Source: Linepithema humile (Eukaryota; Arthropoda; Insecta; Hymenoptera; Formicidae). From it: a DNA stretch of 64,000 bases. The notes under the pieces are model-generated. The model made no database searches and was not told the DNA's origin. It worked only from the letters and a program-made list of their open reading frames with translations. Location of the stretch: NCBI RefSeq assembly GCF_040581485.1, contig NC_090134.1, positions 3,844,001-3,908,000 of the forward strand, written 5' to 3'. How positions within the stretch are numbered: position 1 is the stretch's first letter; every line of letters starts with the position of its first letter. A program made the position numbers and the translations under genes. Below, piece by piece: positions 27,000-39,361 of the stretch.

Positions 27000-28700
27000 T
27001 TTAAAACGTGACGGAGACAGACGGGCGAGGTTCCCGAACCTCGGAGATAGAGACGTAATGATTGCAATATTCCGCCAGTAATTGCTCCAGTCGGCCACAC
27101 TGTTGAAACATCATTCGCGCGCGCGACTCGTAGATTTGTTTTTCCCCCGTTTCCATCTCCGCGTGTCGCGCCGTCCGCCGCCATGCCGTGCGCCGCGTCG
27201 GCCGAAATGTCATTCTCGCTGGGGATTCGTTTTCTCTTTCCCCGATTCCCGATCTCTATCTGGTGGCAAACGCTCCCAACCCCACGTCGCTACCAACCTT
27301 CCCCCGGTCCCGAACCGCGTGCTGTTCTCGATGCCATTCATCGCGGTTCGAAATCGATACGTGCCATTAAATGCTGGCGATGCATTTAAAACGCGCCACG
27401 ACCGATCGAGTTGGACGAGAGGCGGGGAGCACGCACTCGATTAGATTCGCGAAAACTGATCCTCGTTAACGCCGCGTTATAATCCGCAGATTGACTTCCC
27501 GTAAATGCGGCAAGCGAAACTAGCGTAAGTTGAGGTGTGCTGACATCTCAAGTATTTACGGCGCTCATCTAAGCACCGACGTCATTAAATTTTGATCGTA
27601 GTTTAACTAATTTTCTACCGTGCGGCAACAAAAATATTGGTGCTGAGTGATTTCGATGTAACGTGCCTTCGCAGAACATGCACATACACATAACTCGCGT
27701 TAAAAAAAACGTGAACAATTGTTTAAACATTTGCGTATTATTAGTATTCTTTGTGACATTTTCGAAATCTCAGCGTAAATTTCTTTAATTATCGTCTACT
27801 GATACTTTCTCGCAATTCTAATGACAATACTTTGTCTGGACGTTGCGATTCTACGTGCCATCGTTCTTTTTACGCTAAGAGAGACCGATAGGAGCGAGCG
27901 AGCGAGCGACGGCGCTCACGAGCGTGTCGCGCGCGTGAAAGGAAGCCCCCGGCAAAAAGCTCACCACGGGGTATTAGTCATTGGTAACCGACCAGAGCTT
28001 TTTCGCCGCGCGTCGTGCCGTGCGATTCCTGCAGTCGTGACCGTCGCCTCGGCTGATTTATGGCGAGCCATCGTTATTTTCGCCTAGCCTAGCCTAGCCT
28101 AGCCCGTCTGGGCTAGCCTGGCCTCGCGCTTCTTCTGGATGTCTCTCCCTTGGTACTCTTTCTTTCGTTTTCCAGGTTCTTCCTCTCGCAATCTTTCATA
28201 CTCTCGCTCTTTCTTTTCTCCCATCTTACCTTCCTCTTTCTCCCTATCCATCTCCGTCTGTGCGTTTCTTCTTCCCTCTCTCCGACTGTATTTCCTACTT
28301 GCTCAGTTCGCGTCTAAACGTGGGTGGGAGAGAGGCCGGTCGTTACCATCGGTTAACGATGGCTAGGTGCTACTACCAGACACCTCTTGTTCCCCGTCGG
28401 AACCTCGTAACCGAGTGAAGTTGCGCGAAAAATATCCGACCGGACTGGAATGCCTCCTCGTCGCCGGAAGTCCGGCCGTTACGCGTCAATTTCGCCGAGT
28501 AATTGACTCGAACATCCAGATAATATCATTATCCTTGACCGATCGTAAACAGCTGCCGCCGCTCGCTGCAACCTTAAACTCATTGATTCTTTCCCATAGA
28601 TCTGCGAATTCTACAAATCTCTTTGTTGCAAGTACCTACGTACACAGATTCTTGGATATGTTTGTATAATCATATGGAATCTTAAATCTGTAGATCCATA
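27000..28700. other. GC-richer patch, no convincing gene
   Basis: CpG-rich patches at 27000-27480 and 27880-28130 are followed by a pyrimidine-rich plus strand (28130-28300). The largest frames are 120 codons (27082-27444) and 100 codons (28367-28669); neither contains a domain I recognise. An ATG in GCCGCCATGCC context at 27183 opens a frame of 68 codons of unclear meaning. It may be regulatory or an untranslated exon. Confidence 0.35.
28081..28122. repeat. (CCTAG)n array with a short hairpin
   Basis: Four CCTAG-type units (GCCTAGCCTAGCCTAGCC) run into CTAGCCCGTCTGGGCTAG, a perfect 7-base stem with a 4-base loop. The same pentamer occurs in the opposite orientation at about 9883. Confidence 0.8.
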
Positions 28701-31700
28701 AATTTAGATTTCTTGATGTGCAGTTTTTTAGATTTATTCATTTGTCAGTCACGACTTTCTCAACTCATCGATTTTTAGATCCATGAACACTCATTATATG
28801 AAGTTTTTGATCGGTAAATGTTTAAAGCCGCAATTGAGGTCCACTAAATTTTTGAATTTTAAATGTTTTCAAAATTGATTGTGCATTGGTCGTGTTATAA
28901 AATTTTGGTACAAACAAAAGTTTCAGTTTACTGTCAACCGCGCAGATCGACCGCAGCATAATAGTGATATAATTCTCTCTTCATTATATTATATTACCTA
29001 TGTTGAGCGATTCGATTATTCCTCGCCATTAATTTAACAAAATTTGCGTTACACCGCGCAGAAACAAAGCGTAAATTATTACCACGATCAAAATTACCGC
29101 GCCGTCATTGCGGTCTGGCTCGTTACGAGCGAGCGATTTGCTCATTCTAAAATTCATCATTTAATTATAATGCGTTACAACCGCTGTCACTCTAACGATA
29201 ATCCCGGCTCGCCGCATCGACTCCTGGATTTTACCGATTTCGCCAATTCGCATCGACCCACGTCAACCGGCTCATAAATTTCGAGACACGCGGGATGCTG
29301 GTTGCCCCGAAACTATTGCATATCTTTTCAGTTATAAATCCATTTAAAATATATCATAAAGAAAAATTATTCATGTATGCTTTTTTCAAGCTTAATTTAT
29401 TAGCAATCTTTAGTTTTTAATTTGGAATACTATCGTTGGCTATTATAATACTTCTCCATCAAAGTAACTACCATTTTTCTTAACGTATCGACCAATATAT
29501 ATGATTGAAAGGACATTTGATGATTACGAGACATTATGTACATTCTCGCTATTATTTTCGCGTCTCTCTTCGCCTCTTTTCTCAAATGGATGCACCGTCG
29601 TCCTTTTTCTCAGGTAGCAGTCGATAAACTGTTTGGAATGTCGTCGAAGTTGTAACGAAGCGCCATAAAGTTACGACTACGTCTCCGGCGCGAAACTCCC
29701 ACGAACTTTCGAATACCTCTGTCCAGGTAAAAGTTTAAGGAGTTTTCGTAGTATGCGCGTTCGCCCACACGCGTTTCCTGCGGGGATAAAAATGCAAATA
29801 ATCCAACGCATATTCTCTCTTTAACGAATCGAGTTTCGATATCCTCTAATTGTTAGCGAAAATTTGGGGGAAGGGCAATTTATGTAAATATTTTATACCG
29901 AAAATTCGTTCAAAACATTAAGAATCTAAATATATTGCAAGATATTATTTTTAAATTAAATTTTTGGATTTATTTTAGTCACAGAATGTAATTAGAAATT
30001 TACTTTTATATCGGTATATAATGTTGAAACTTAAAATAATAACATTCTATTCTTTAATTAATACAGTAGAATTTTATACGATTTGCATACTTTTATATTA
30101 TTAATATTCATTAAGTTCTTAGCGTCAACTCTTTCTATTTCTTTTCTTTTTCTTCTTTTTAATCTGTAACTTTTCACTTTTATCTACAGATTTTTTATAT
30201 TTACATAAATTTTTGAAAACTGTAAATCTCTGAACTCTGTAAATTCTAAACTCGTGGTCAGTTAGTATAGTTTAAATTTCACAAATTTGTAAATAAAATT
30301 GAAAAATACGTATAAAACTAATAAATTAAACAAATTATTGAACGGATATAGGTAATTTTTTAAATAATATCTTGCAACAAATTATCGATGATGCCGCATT
30401 GAAAAATATTTTATATCCATATACTGCATAACGTGCATAACGAATATTTTTCACATAATTCTTCAATCGGCTAGACATTCCTCGAAAGCTCATCCCGGCA
30501 AAAAACACCGTAGGGCAAAAGTAGCCTTAATTACACACCGTTGTTTCGCGGTTTAACGATTAGCAATTACTTCGCTCGCGATTACTACTACCCATAAGAG
30601 CCGGACAGGGATATGTCCTGTTTAGCGGCCCTGTGCCTTCGTTATCTCCGTAGCTTCGACCACGATATATCGTCATTAGCCGTCACGCACCGTCTCGCAA
30701 TACGCACACGCCCGCTAATTAACGTAGACCTTATATTTCTTCCCAATAAATTTACTTACAACTTTTAATTAACTTGAACATTCGGTCATAATTTACTATC
30801 TCTCTCGAAGACTCTAAATAATTTCATAATGTGACAATCCTTGTTGTAAGCCAGTTTTCCACAAAGCGCTCGATAGAAATATGTTTCATATATTTAAGCG
30901 CACATAAAAGTTGAGTATCTGAGAAAACAGGATGTCGGGAAATACACTATCAGATTCGATATAACAATTGCAAAGCCTCCCACACAGTCGCTTTATTTTA
31001 AGATAATCAATTATAAATAACGAAGTGTCATTTCCGTAATGTCAGCTTTAATATCACTTAAAATGCCAGATCTCTAGATATAAATACGCGTTCGTACATT
31101 ATCCTACGAAAAAAATTGCTATTAAAGTATGGTTTTATAAAACCTTCAAGTTTTCCTATGAGCATTATCGATTTATAATAGTTTCCGTTTTCGACAAAGG
31201 GATATTGCCGTGAAACACGTCTACCACCATTATAAGGGATTTTTCATGAGATACGTTTTCTTGTGTACCGCGCGAGTAACGATGGATTGCGCTTAAAAAT
31301 GACACAGCTATAGATAGAAAATTGTCTTATCAAACTGTTAAATATGGCGTGCATAATATATAATCGCAGCTTTTTTCCTTTAGCGTAAATTTGAAAGTGT
31401 TTCCGGTGTTTGCCAAGATTATTCAGTTACTTCAATTATTTATTAATCGCGATATTTACTTATATTTGCTTCCGAATCGTACATAAGCTAACTAACTTCA
31501 TTTTGAGAAATTGATTTTCACAGAAGTGTGGAAATTATTGAGCTAAAATGTTACAAATTGAAGAATTTAAATAAACTAAAATTATTTTCAATTTTTTTTC
31601 TTAAATACGCTAAGTTTTAGTTTGACTATAAATATTTTAAATAGTTAAACATTTACACCACTTTTATTTATACCACTTCTACGTATTCTTCGAAAGAAAT

Positions 31701-34566
31701 TTGTAATACGGATTTTGTAAAGTACGACTCTAAGTTTCTTCCTGGTTGCATATGTAAGTGCTCCGACACTGAGATACATTATAGTGTATAACAACCTGTA
31801 AAAACGCACGCGTCGTTGCATATCGCTGAGAGAAGCGCCGCTAGTATTGTACTCTTAATGACTTCGCAGAACGAAAGAGAAAAAAAAAAGAAAAGGAAAA
31901 TAATCCTCTCACACGCGCATTCGCCCACCGCCTGTGCATTCGTGCTCTTTGCGGAAAATCTGCGCGTGTCGATCGTGACGCGCATCTACGAGTCGCGCGT
32001 GCGTGCGGCCGCGGCGATACGGAACGATTTCGTAAGACGCACTTGACGCAAACCAGGGACGGATCTGAAAAATTTTCAATAGGACTTTCTGATAAAATTT
32101 TATCGTAATAATTATTATTTCATGAAACAATACTTTTACTCCACAGCAATAAATAATTTCTTGTGGATTTAAACATTTTATAATTAACCAGATCGTCAAA
32201 AAGACATGAGCTTATTATCGGGTTTCTTTTTAGATTTGATCCATGTGTGTGTATGAAGTAATTTTTATATATATAATTATTTTTTATACATAAAAGTCAA
32301 ATTATATTTGGGGATGATTTATATCAGTTTCATATTCAGCGTTCACAGAGTATGCAATAATGAGATATTTAATTAAAAATTAATATAATTTTCTTCTACT
32401 AAAAAAATCTCTTAATTGGTCAAAAAAGATTTGTACTTTGATATTTTTATTAGGTAGAATCATATTACGGTAGAATCATATTACTTTTCTCTACAAGGAA
32501 TATTTCCACGCATATGAAATGTGTATCTATTATTGACCACACTGTATAGACGTAACGCATAACCGAGTATTACGAAAATTTGCGAAACGCGTCAGTGAAG
32601 AGAAGAAAATTCGTAAAGCAAGCTGCACTTGTTCCTCCCACTTGGAGGGTAAAGCCGATATCTCGGTGTTCGCCAGCGTTATCCATCCCACGCTCTTGTA
32701 CACATACGTACGCGTATCAATTAACACGCGCTACAACGGATCGTGCGTACGACGTGCGCAATCGCGGATTGCGACTGATATACATATACATACATACAAA
32801 CGTCACCCACGCATACGTGCTCGCAAACGCACGGCCGCGAATTTTTGCCGCACCGACGCCGGTAGCATTGGCTAATTTTACCGCGCGGATCGCGCATGCA
32901 AGTGGAACGTTGTAATTCTACAATTTACGAGCAATTTATGCGGGGAAATGGACCCCCCATCAACTTCGACTTCTCTTATTGTCTCGCGATTTCCTCCGAA
33001 CACTTTTGTACAATAACTGCATATCTCTTGTACAAACAAGTTATTTTGCATTTTCTAAATTTGGTTCTCTCAGAATGTAATTAGAATTATATCGTAATTA
33101 TATCATAAAATTATATCATAATTAAGAATCTAAAATAACGAAAATGTGATCAAACAAAATTATATACTGTTTTTACATCTTTTAATATTTCACTTTAATA
33201 TTTCATGAAGCATGACTTACAAAACGGAGAATAATTTCAATGTTTAATAGGATAATTAAAATTTATATATAAATATTATTTATATATAAGAGTTAACATT
33301 TTTAAATGATGCTTTGCTTGTAAATATGAAATGATAGATTGAAGCAGACAGCAAAACATATATTTCAAAGGTTACATTGCCAAGTTTAGGATTAAGAAAA
33401 ATTATCCGTATTATGTATTACAACACAATCATAGAAGAGTTGGTGTTCTAATATTAATCTCAAGTTTCCGCATATTAATGATTGATAATTACAATAAAAA
33501 ACTAATTCGATAAAATGCTTTTATAATTAGAACTATAGGTAATCATTTAATAAATATGAATATTTTCTCAAACTCCACAAGAAATATACTTTAGTATTTT
33601 TATATATTCCAAATTCTATTCTTGTTAAAAAATAGACATCAATAATTCATCTTTTCGTTAATTAAAAGTGTAAAATTTAATTCTGTCCAAAGTGAAATCT
33701 GTGATAAGGGCTATATAATTCTATTGTATTTCGAAAGCTATTTCAAAGATGATTTGCGCGGATTTTCACGGGATGTTATGCGGAGTATAATGCGAATGAA
33801 CATTCGTGAAGCTCTCACGTCGCAAACCGCGCGTGCATATCGTTCGTAAATGGATTGACCCAAAGAAAACCTCTGAAATGACATAAATAACGACGGTGTG
33901 TGGGCCGTATCGACTTACGTAACAATACGCGCTGCCGTCGCCACCGCCGCGAACCTCCGCAGAAAAATCACGCAGGAAGATTAAGCACACATAGTGAGAA
34001 TGAAACGATCGCGCTCATGGCACGATCGTTACAAACTTGGAAAAATGCAAAGACCGGGGAAAGTCAGGAAACGTTCGAAGTCCATCTGTGTAGCAGTCTA
34101 ATAGAATATCGATCGCGTGGTTATCAGCGAATTTTTTCATTGTCGAAGAATTTATAGATAAAAGGAAATACGGATAGCCTGAGACACCCCGCGTATTTCT
34201 ATATAATTTGCTTTTTTCCGAAACAAAACAATTTTCGATAATTTTTATTTTAAATAGCTTATTATACTGACGATTATTTTTTTATTTCTGAAATACAAGT
34301 TCACACATTTATAAAAGATAAAAAAGAAAAAATTCTTTTAGAAAAATTTCTATATTCATTCCTGACGTCAACTAGCGACGAAATAGTTGTCACTGGCAGG
34401 GTGCCTAGTGAAATCGAAAAGATAAACGTCACCGAATAACATTACTTTTATGAATTTAATACTAATAATTTATAATTATAGACATAGTTATGAGATGTAA
34501 AGAAATATTTTTTTACGAAATGCCATCAGGCGAAAAAGCCGCAGTTGCGCAAAAATCCCGCTTCAA

Positions 34567-34597
<31 letters not shown>

Positions 34598-35237
34598 TAA
34601 CTACTTCTGAGAACACAGGAACTATTCCCGGTTGTATACAAAAGAATGGAAACATTAGGAAATAAATAGATCGCAACATTTTGCTGCATTTTTTACATTG
34701 CAAAAGCTTTATTAGTAGCGAATAAATTGTTTTTTGAAGTCACATAAATGATTAGAATATCAAGATTAGACAGAAAATTATTTACATTACATTTTTGTAA
34801 ATATTACATAATAGAACAAAATAATAATGATAGAAATTATAATAGAAATTATAAATAGGAATGCCGAGCGAAGAAATACACATAACAACTTAAATGAATG
34901 CAAACAGGTGACGATTGCGCTTAGCATTGCGCGCCGGTATACGGCTTCACTACTCGCTCCGCGAGCGTTCATAGATATGTACATCCACTTTGGGTTCTTA
35001 ACTTTCGCTATTAAGCGATTTCGCTGAAACCGGTACTTGTGAGTAAAGTTTGTAAAGCGCGGCGAGAGAGAACCCGCCAGACTGCGGTGTTTATTGCGCG
35101 GAAAAAGAGCGGCAAGCCGCAGCGGCGTTTCATGGCACGCGTGCGTCCGCACCTTTGCTGGATTAAATCAGCGATTTCTATATTTGCAGATGATAAATTG
35201 TCTATGAATGCGCGCACGAATGACGTGAGGCGTTTGC

Positions 35238-35269
<32 letters not shown>

Positions 35270-37426
35270 TATTTAATAAGGCAATAAAATTCCGCGATCG
35301 ATGCGACACGCTTTATACTTGGCATTTACGTGCCCGAGAAAGGCTATATGAAACGCACAACCGCGTAATCATTACAAAAAAGAAATAACTGCAGATCTGG
35401 GGATTGGCAAGAGAGCGTTTTTATTGTTTTATTTTTGTGTATTTTCGGTAATCGAATAAGAAACCTTATTGCAAACAATAATTGCAATTGATATTCTCAT
35501 ATGTTTAATATTATCTTTACTGTTATAAACTAAATGAATATTATAATTATATTATGTTACATATATACTCTATTCTTATATATTTATATCAAATTATCTC
35601 ATTCCAAATTTATATTAAATAATAATTACCGATATGCGAATTGTAAACACCGAGGATGTTATTTCAAACTTGTGAATAAATATATCTCACGGGAGTCGAG
35701 CAAAATATGAGTAGAGAGCGTTAAACATATCAATCGATACTCCATGACAAGATCGTCGTTACATCACCCATGGAAATGATTTGATGCGAGTTGGCAAATA
35801 GAGTTTACCGGTTAGCGGACCTAGCGCTTCCGGCAAAAAAAAAAGTTTCGAAGGTTCCGGTAACAACCGACGTTATAGCCGTAAAACGATGAAATCAATG
35901 CGTAACGACCGTGCCGACGCTATATTTAGCGTGCGAGAGTACAGGTAATTCCTATAACCGTCCCGGCGCATTGACAGGTGCAATTTATCTGAAGCCTGAA
36001 TGCACGCTGTGCGCGAGCCTCTGTTTTAAAACGCTCGAAAACTGATTATTCGCGCTTCGACATCGCTTCCCTCCAATTCGCGATACAGTAACCTCGCACA
36101 GACTGCAATGTAATTGGCCAAGCGATATAAAGCGGCGTCAAAGAATAAAGGAGATATCCGTTCGATCTTTTAGTTATCGATTTTCAATCGTTATTCAGTT
36201 CTCGCTTTGTTACATAATCAATTAATCCGTTTAATTTTGCGTTTTAACGTCGAATCAAAATTCAGAAAAAGCAAGATTTAAATATTTTTCGAATTTAAAC
36301 GACTAATAAAATTTTATCGTTTAAATTCGAAAATTCAATCGCTACTCAAACGAGTCTTATTCTCATTTTTATGAAAAAGAAAAATTAGCTTAGATTATTG
36401 CTGAAATAATCAGACGGAGTTTCGGACACCGTGTATACGATGGCGATTTCGTCATGCACCGTCATAATATCGCGGGGGCCAAACGAATCACGCGAGTATC
36501 GTGCGACGGTATATACACGCCATCTCGCATATATCCGCGAATATATCACGCAAATGCACGTTTACGCGAATAACGCTTCGGCATAATTATGTGTGTGCGT
36601 GTCGCTCGCTGGGCTGCGCACATATCCGCGACACGTGCGTGCGCGCCGTTTCACGCATTAGGCAGCGGCAATAAATACAGTCGAACGCGGGAGAAGGAAT
36701 AATAAAAGATAAGCCCATATCGTCAGCTGATATCGGCCGTGCATCTCCGGATGTGCTCGGATGCACCGGTATTAAATGTTGGCGACGAGCGCGCGCTGGT
36801 AAACATGCGTTCACAAAGTGCGTCGGTGTAAAGCGCACGATGCATCGATATGCTACAAAACAACAACACTCTTGAATAATAAATCGCGATTACGCGTCAA
36901 AGAATCGCGTCATTCATGTCGCTCGCACACCTCCCAACGAATCGTCCTGTTAAATGTACGTGTTTCGCAATAGATACGTTCAGTGCGCATGATAGTTATT
37001 CATTATAAAAAAGTGAAATGATTTTTTCTTAAATAAATATCGATTTATGAGTGATTTTTAGTGTAAAGTGAGTAAAACATTTTTAAGAGTCTCAGCGAAA
37101 CACATTTAGGACAGATAACAAAATCTTTTTTTTTCTCAGTCTTAAGCGATCTTTATTTTAATAATTTGACGCAAGATATTTAATTTTAACATTTAAAAAA
37201 CTATGAAAAGACGTGACGTATTTAAATCTTTCGGTGAAGAAAAATTATTTCAATTTTTTTTGTACGAAATATTACTGTGTTGTCGAAAACACCGTGTTTT
37301 CTAAATACGTTGTGTAGCAACCGAAAGAAATCGCGACGCCTGGGCCACGTGATGCGGTGTTCTTAGGAATTATTTACGTTATCGGTCGCGAGTTCCGGCG
37401 GTGTACAGGTTTCTCTTATATAGCAG
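28701..37426. other. No gene seen: upstream DNA, probably partly 5' intron
   Basis: Nearly 9 kb without a supportable gene. It includes a (CT)n run at 34570-34600, a T24 run at 35238-35261, a three-fold ATTATATCATA-type repeat near 33087-33123, and a doubled GGTAGAATCATATTA at about 32453-32485. GAGACACCCCGCGTA at 34184-34198 is the end of an element related to the one at 41868-42252. Because the first coding exon seems to start with a splice acceptor, at least the last part is probably intron. Confidence 0.5.
36286..36333. repeat. Perfect 17-base inverted repeat
   Basis: TTTTCGAATTTAAACGA (36286-36302) and its exact reverse complement (36317-36333) are separated by 14 bases. It lies about 1.1 kb upstream of the BTB exon. 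Function unknown. Confidence 0.9.
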
Positions 37427-37448
37427 GGTTGCGGGGTGCAGTTCAGAC
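37427..37448 (+). other. 5' untranslated end of the BTB exon
   Basis: TTTCTCTTATATAGCAG ending at 37426 is a plausible 3' splice site with a pyrimidine-rich lead. The exon would then begin 22 bases before the ATG at 37449. A weaker alternative acceptor is the CAG ending at 37446. Either way, upstream untranslated exon(s) are expected and not identified. Confidence 0.45.
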
Positions 37449-37838
37449 ATGGGAAGTGAGCATTACTGCCTGAGGTGGAACAATCATCAGAGCAACTTGC
37501 TGGGTGTGTTCAGTCAACTGCTGGAGTCGGAGTCGCTGGTGGACGTGACACTGGCGTGCACGGAGGGACCGTCGATACGCGCACACAAGGTAGTCCTCTC
37601 CGCGTGCTCCAGCTACTTCCAGGCCCTGTTCCTCGACCACCCGAACCGCCACCCCATCGTCATCCTAAAGGACGTACGTTTCGCCGAGCTACGTACCCTC
37701 GTCGACTTCATGTACAAGGGCGAGGTAAACGTCGAGTACTGCCAGCTATCGGCCCTCCTCAAGACAGCGGAGAGCCTCAAAGTTAAGGGTCTAGCGGATA
37801 TGACGAACATCAACGCGGCGGTAGCGTCTAGGGAGGAG

Positions 37839-37870
<32 letters not shown>

Positions 37871-38024
37871 GTCGCAACAACAGCAACAACAACACACAAG
37901 CGCCTCCGATACGTCGCGGGAGCATCATCGAGAACGAGAACGAGAACGAGAACGAGATCGAGACCGAGAACGAGACCGAGAACGAGAACGAGAACGAGAA
38001 CGAGAACGAGAACGAGAACGAGAT

Positions 38025-38066
<42 letters not shown>

Positions 38067-38144
38067 AGCATAAAAGAGACGAGCGGTAAAGATAGGGAAC
38101 GAGAGTCGAATGTCGCCGGGGTGTCGGCTGGCGCTAAAGAATGC

Positions 38145-38191
<47 letters not shown>

Positions 38192-38549
38192 ACAACCTAG
38201 CAGCATCGCTCAAAACACTCCCAGCGAATCCGTGGATGCGGTGGACATGACGGATTGTCCGCCGTCGCCCGCGGGACCCGGTAGTCCGTGCCCGGGACCG
38301 CTCGCCCTCGACCGGCCCAGGAGGGACTCCGAGGACGCGGCCAGCCTCGAAGAGACGAGAGCCGGCTCTCTCAGCCCGATCTCGGTGCACAGCGGACCAT
38401 CCGACATGAGCCTCAGCAACAATACAGGCGGCGGCGCGCCCGGCGGCGTGCTGCCGTTGAATCTGCCACAGAGCCGGCTTCCGTCCCCGCACAGTACCGA
38501 GCCCCTCGCCGGCCCGTCGGGCTTACCCCCGGTTCAGCAAGTTCCGCTA
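37449..38549 (+). CDS. mamo: Exon A: BTB/POZ domain and low-complexity linker
   Basis: Encodes residues 1-367. The start is the ATG at 37449, which opens the canonical insect BTB sequence MGSEHYCLRWNNHQSN. Residues in the same frame before it lack any BTB match and only begin at a GTG, so I exclude them. Hallmarks of the BTB fold are visible: LVDVTLAC near residue 30, IRAHKVVLSACSSYFQ near 42-57, HPIVILKDV, FMYKGEVNV, and LLKTAESLKVKGLADM. After the BTB come 11 Q, S, 6 Q (131-148), an Arg-Glu/Asp repeat (161-206), 16 Q (234-249), and a Pro/Ser/Gly-rich region to residue 367. The exon ends CCGCTA followed by GTAAGT, an excellent donor. If the intron is retained, translation would stop five codons later, giving a BTB-only protein. 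Confidence 0.9.
37839..37892 (+). repeat. Coding polyglutamine tract 1
   Basis: Mixed CAG and CAA codons encode 11 Q, one Ser, then 6 Q (residues 131-148). The CAA interruptions tend to stabilise such repeats. PolyQ linkers are common in insect BTB-ZF factors. Confidence 0.95.
37929..38066 (+). repeat. Coding hexanucleotide repeat: Arg-Glu / Arg-Asp
   Basis: A 138-base block is built of CGAGAA and CGAGAC (or CGAGAT) units and encodes strictly alternating Arg and acidic residues (161-206). Arg is always CGA, which marks recent expansion of a DNA-level repeat. Alternating R-E/R-D stretches can form charged helices or low-complexity nuclear tethers, as in some RNA-processing proteins. The opposite strand reads as Ser-Arg repeats, an artefact of the same repeat. 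Confidence 0.95.
38148..38195 (+). repeat. Coding polyglutamine tract 2
   Basis: Sixteen Gln codons (residues 234-249) begin with a long pure CAG run and finish with CAA-interrupted codons. The pure CAG part is likely to vary in length between individuals. Confidence 0.95.
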
Positions 38550-39268
38550 GTAAGTATTTTACGATAAGATTAATCTCTCAGAGTGGAAACTCAATCCTGA
38601 TCCGGGCAAGTAGGATCCGTTGAATCTAGAAGCTCGGCTGACATAATATTTTCATTTAGTATTTAGCAGGAGAAGGCCTGAGCGTTAGAATAATCAAATA
38701 GATCTTTTGTATATATTGAATGGTTAAATATTTAATAATTTACATATTATACATACGTAAAAATATTTATATAGAAAGATATTTATGCAAATCTAACGAA
38801 TCTTACTTGCCCTTCTTCTTTATAAAATTATCAATTAATTTTGTTTATCGATAAAACTTCTGTCGGTATACATTGAATTTAAATTTTTAATTAATCAAAA
38901 AATCTATCATTAAAGTTAACGTCGTAGATTTTCAGATGCATTATAGAAAAATAATATACGAGTGCAAACATAAGCTTAAATTCGATAAAGTTTTGTCACG
39001 GTGATGATTTTTTTTTTCTGCACATATAAAACATCAGATTTCTAACGTAAAAATGGTATTACGAGAGCTTTTGTGCTTTCAGCTGACACATTTATTGAAT
39101 AATTTTATTTCCGATCGGTTCAGCTGAAACATCGATAACTAACGTCGCGATTATCATGCAGAAGGTAAACCGACGATAATTTCAATGTTATCTGTCGATA
39201 GTGTCGCGTCTGATTTTCACGGTGTGTTTGTTACCTGGATGTAAATCCGATGCACTCTTTTGTTGCAG
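38550..39268 (+). other. Intron 1 (719 bases)
   Basis: It starts GTAAGTATTT and ends TTTTGTTGCAG, both strong splice sites, and is phase 0. The inside is AT-rich with no extra exon that I can support. Confidence 0.85.
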
Positions 39269-39361
39269 TCCCTGAAAAAAGAGATGGACTGGGAAAGGTC
39301 GACCGAGGAGCGTAGCGCGAGCAGCGAGATATCCACAGACTACAGACTCCCGCCAGATCCG
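39269..39361 (+). CDS. mamo: Exon B: 31-codon linker
   Basis: Encodes SLKKEMDWERSTEERSASSE and continues to LPPDP (residues 368-398). It is bounded by TTGTTGCAG and by GTGAGTGTCC, and its length is a multiple of three, so it could be skipped without a frame change. SLKKEMDW-type sequence is what I would expect in this family's linker, though I rely here mainly on splice signals, phase and composition. Reading through its donor gives a frame of about 44 more codons rich in Tyr/Ile, which looks non-coding. Confidence 0.75.

Noticed and set aside
37401..37448. An N-terminal extension of 16 residues to the BTB protein
   Set aside because: It starts at GTG, lacks family similarity, and crosses the likely splice acceptor at 37426. 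The ATG at 37449 opens the standard BTB sequence.
37925..38206. Ser-Arg-repeat and Ser-Val-repeat proteins on the minus strand
   Set aside because: They are the reverse complement of the coding Arg-acid repeat and polyQ tracts of exon A.
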